Positions 4,673 to 7,037 of a stretch of DNA of 7,037 nucleotides are shown one piece after another. Both the position numbers and the translations under genes were made by a program. Under the pieces are notes generated by a model that saw only the letters and a program-made list of their open reading frames with translations, had not been told where the DNA came from and ran no database searches. Every line of letters starts with the position of its first letter. Position 1 is the stretch's first letter. Origin of the DNA: a bacterium UBP17_UBA6191 (GTDB lineage Bacteria; Muiribacteriota; UBA6191); the NCBI GenBank assembly GCA_002422125.1, contig DITF01000100.1, positions 1 through 7,037 on the forward strand. The letters run 5' to 3'.

Positions 4673-7037
4673 ATGTTCAGGTTAGTTTATATTATAATGA
4701 TGCTGAATAGTTGGACAAGCTTGCTTGCTGAGGTTCCACGCACAATAGAAGTTTCGGGCCGCATGCTATCGACGGACGGAATGACGAGTCTGTCAGGCAC
4801 AGAAAAACGAAATTTTTTGGTAAAGATTTTACCTGTTTCTCAAACCAGCCAAAGTATTCCGACCTTTACCCAGACTATCAATGATGTGACCGTAGAAAAC
4901 GGCCAGTTTTCGTTCACAGTGGATTTAAGTACCGGAGTTGGTGCCCAACTAACATTTGACTCCCCATATACCTTACAGATTTCAGTGGGGCCCAGGGCCG
5001 TTGGGGGGCTTTTAGGCGATCAGATTCTGGCTACCAAACCCTATGCTTTTACCGCCGATAATGCCTTAAGTCTTGGCAGTCGCCCACCTTCGGCTTATGT
5101 CACGGCTCACTCCCATGATCGCATGAACATTCAGAGTTTTACGATTGATGGCTCGCGAGAAACAAGATCAAATATCGATCAGTTCCTCATTAAAAACAGC
5201 GTTCGTACGGTCAACGATACAATTTTTCGGGTCAACGAGGATGGAGAGTTAAGAAGCATTGGGGGAATGGTGGCTAGTTCTGGAATTTTTACCCGTCAGG
5301 GTTTTCAAATCAGAAGTGGTAACCAGTTGATGTTGTTTATGGACAATCTTGGGGATATGACGACACCAACTACCCCCGCCGGGGAATTGTCGATTGGTCG
5401 CTCTCTGTTAGTCAGTGGTTCCATGGTTAATACAACGAATGCCAGCAATGTGTTTCAGAACCTCAATTTGACAGGACTAATGTCCTTGCAAGTAGGCTCT
5501 GTGGTGACTGGGGTTAATTTAAATCAGATTATTGGGCAGAGTCATACCTTGGAGCAGCATCTGAACGAGGGAGCATCAAGCCTTTTGTCTTCACTGACCA
5601 CAATGTTAAGTGGGGGACAGGCCGATGATTTGCATACCCACGCATTTAATAATCGCGAGGTCAAGTCCCTGCCCCAGAATCTGATTGATTCGGCTAGAAT
5701 CCAGGATGGCACCATCATGGGGGACAAGTTTCTGATTGGTGCCAATATCTCAGATTCAAAATTGGCGCAGATTGTAACTTCGGGAAAAGTGGCCCTCAGT
5801 GCTTTGCCTGTAGATGTGGCTAGGTTGGAGGTCAATAACAGTTTCAAAATACCCTTCCCTATTTCTGTGACTGATTTTGATAATTTTCAATCTAAATCCT
5901 TCACTCTGGCCTCTACTTTGGATGATCGTTTAGCTGGGGCTTATCCCCTGATTTCATTTTCCGATAGACCAGGCCCAGCCGGATCCCTTTTTGAGTATAA
6001 GCTCATGAGCAGTGGAGATGTTTTGTATTCTCGACCAGCTCTTCCTAACACTAGTTTTTCTATTGTTTCTCCGGATTTGAAACTTTTAACTTATCTGACT
6101 GGCACTAACACCAAGATTCAGCAATCGGGAATTTTTTCGGCCTCTGTGATTGCTGCGGATTCAGTAACTAATGAGGATTTTGCTGACTCGTCTATCGCCT
6201 CAATCAGCCTTTTGGATGGAGACATCCAAGGAGCGGATCTAGCCGATAGCTCTATTACCGTAAATGCCTTAGGCGTTTTAGGAACTGACGCATTTGCTAC
6301 AGAAGGAATTTTAAATAGCCGCATAGCCAATTTTTCTCTAACGGATGCCGATTTTCAGGCAGGGGCCTTTAATGCAACTCACCTTCAGGATGAGGGTATT
6401 GGTTTTGCCGACATTGCGGTAAGAACCATAACTGCCAGCAAGCTGACCTTAGGTAGTATTGAAAGAAGTCGATTTTCCTCTGGGGGCATTAAGCCTTTGT
6501 TAAATGAGGACTTTGCTGATCGCTCCATTTCGGGTAGTAAATTAAGCTCAGAGGTTGCTAGGCGCATAGACAATTCCAAAATTGCCGCTTCAGTTTTTCA
6601 GGCTCGTACTCAGCCTGTTCGACTGACTAGCGCTGACAGCACGATTATTATGACTCTGAAGGACACAACCATTACCGAATACAATTATTCCAATACCAAT
6701 AATCCGGTATTTTTGTCGCTTAAATTGCCGCAATTTGTCGGTAGTGCCACTGGAAGGCCCCTTGAGATTACCAATAATGACGGAATTGTATTTGCGTTTC
6801 GTAATGACAATCGTATGCAGTTGAGTTATCCATCTGGGGGTTCCATGAGAGCGGTTACAATCGGTCCTGAGGCCCTGGCTGTTTTGGCAGGTGTTCCCGA
6901 TACATCAGGGTTTTGCGGCAATCGAGATAGTGCCATGAGGCCCATGAATGGAAATCTTGGGGCCAGTCTTCGAACTGCTGACTGTATTTCCAGTCAGAGA
7001 AATCATGGACTTGGGGATCTCCAATATACAGATGCTA
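4673..7037 (+). CDS. Secreted fibre-like protein B, paralogue of A (3' end outside window)
   Basis: The frame from ATG 4673 stays open for 788 codons to the right edge, checked by translating the whole stretch. The signal peptide ends near SLLA-E (residues 16-20), and the mature chain begins EVPRTIEVSGRM, like protein A. The same parts follow in the same order: TKPYAF (PYAF 123-126), SAY then H-S-H (146-148), SFTIDG, FRVNEDG strands, H-x-L-E-x-H (291-296), H-T-H (321-323), SGKVALSALP, a shaft of roughly 10-residue repeats (about 482-623), and AGVP (739-742) opening a Cys-containing tip (Cys748, Cys771). By comparison with A, about 85-100 residues are missing. Overall identity to A looks low, so the duplication is old and the tips probably differ in ligand. 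Co-transcription with A is likely. The role as an exported trimeric fibre or adhesin is inferred from architecture, and no enzymatic motif was seen. Confidence 0.8.
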   Translation, partial: MFRLVYIIMMLNSWTSLLAEVPRTIEVSGRMLSTDGMTSLSGTEKRNFLVKILPVSQTSQSIPTFTQTINDVTVENGQFSFTVDLSTGVGAQLTFDSPYTLQISVGPRAVGGLLGDQILATKPYAFTADNALSLGSRPPSAYVTAHSHDRMNIQSFTIDGSRETRSNIDQFLIKNSVRTVNDTIFRVNEDGELRSIGGMVASSGIFTRQGFQIRSGNQLMLFMDNLGDMTTPTTPAGELSIGRSLLVSGSMVNTTNASNVFQNLNLTGLMSLQVGSVVTGVNLNQIIGQSHTLEQHLNEGASSLLSSLTTMLSGGQADDLHTHAFNNREVKSLPQNLIDSARIQDGTIMGDKFLIGANISDSKLAQIVTSGKVALSALPVDVARLEVNNSFKIPFPISVTDFDNFQSKSFTLASTLDDRLAGAYPLISFSDRPGPAGSLFEYKLMSSGDVLYSRPALPNTSFSIVSPDLKLLTYLTGTNTKIQQSGIFSASVIAADSVTNEDFADSSIASISLLDGDIQGADLADSSITVNALGVLGTDAFATEGILNSRIANFSLTDADFQAGAFNATHLQDEGIGFADIAVRTITASKLTLGSIERSRFSSGGIKPLLNEDFADRSISGSKLSSEVARRIDNSKIAASVFQARTQPVRLTSADSTIIMTLKDTTITEYNYSNTNNPVFLSLKLPQFVGSATGRPLEITNNDGIVFAFRNDNRMQLSYPSGGSMRAVTIGPEALAVLAGVPDTSGFCGNRDSAMRPMNGNLGASLRTADCISSQRNHGLGDLQYTDA
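6116..6541 (+). repeat. Degenerate decapeptide-coding repeats in the shaft of fibre protein B
   Basis: Residues 482-623 of protein B follow the same 10-residue pattern as protein A, with several small insertions. Clear units are FADSSIASIS, LLDGDIQGAD, LADSSITVNA, LQDEGIGFAD, IAVRTITASK, LTLGSIERSR and FADRSISGSK. The block matches the A shaft in position and approximate length but with a looser register, having an extra 1-3 residues in some units. It is protein-level only, with no useful DNA identity between units. Confidence 0.7.

Noticed and set aside
4693..4698. A second perfect TATAAT just inside fibre gene B.
   Set aside because: No -35-like element lies at 16-18 nt upstream, transcription would start after the ATG, and the bases encode the hydrophobic signal-peptide core.
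396..6579. Several reverse-strand ORFs of 61-108 codons.
   Set aside because: All lie opposite longer + strand genes with clear domain signals. They have no recognisable domain and no supporting gene context, and their composition looks like antisense of beta-rich coding sequence.
2012..7037. A prophage tail-fibre module.
   Set aside because: Both proteins carry Sec signal peptides, follow a lipoprotein gene, and no tail, capsid, lysis or integrase gene is visible. The phage likeness is better explained by domain sharing, although flanking sequence would be needed to exclude it.

Overview
The window suggests a Gram-negative, diderm bacterium with moderate GC content (judged by eye, not counted). 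The style of its surface proteins recalls Bdellovibrionota and related deltaproteobacterial lineages: a lipoprotein with a poly-Gly tether, and very long secreted fibre-like proteins with an N-terminal domain ending in PYAF. That placement is an inference, and no rRNA or housekeeping gene is present to confirm it. All genes lie on the + strand, and the reverse-strand ORFs look like shadows.

Layout: (1) nt 3-383 is the 3' end of a TolB/PD40-type beta-propeller gene that enters from the left edge. (2) nt 460-1962 encodes a 500-residue lipoprotein with a Gly/Ser-rich tether, beta-sandwich-like middle domains and a Cys-rich tail. (3) nt 1963-2011 is a short spacer with a good sigma70-like promoter. 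(4) nt 2012-4663 encodes an 883-residue secreted fibre-like protein. (5) nt 4673-7037, only 9 nt downstream, is a second gene for a paralogous fibre-like protein, still open at the right edge after 788 codons. The rest of its C-terminal domain lies outside the window.

The two large proteins are the core of the locus. Their overall sequence is strongly diverged, but they share the same order of parts at nearly the same residue positions: a Sec signal peptide, a 'VP....V.GR' start to the mature chain, an N-terminal sandwich ending in PYAF, a first H-x-H next to SAY, an SFTIDG motif, an H-x-L-E-x-H plus H-T-H pair, a GK.A.SALP segment, a long shaft of 10-residue repeats, and a Cys-containing tip after a GVP motif. 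This resembles phage tail fibres, where H-x-H motifs bind metal on the trimer axis, and the mosaic adhesive trimer fibres described in predatory Bdellovibrio. I infer two co-expressed, exported trimeric surface fibres with different tips, possibly working with the upstream lipoprotein as an envelope partner. A run of nine G just before the conserved tip motifs of the first fibre could allow on/off or tip-switching variation.
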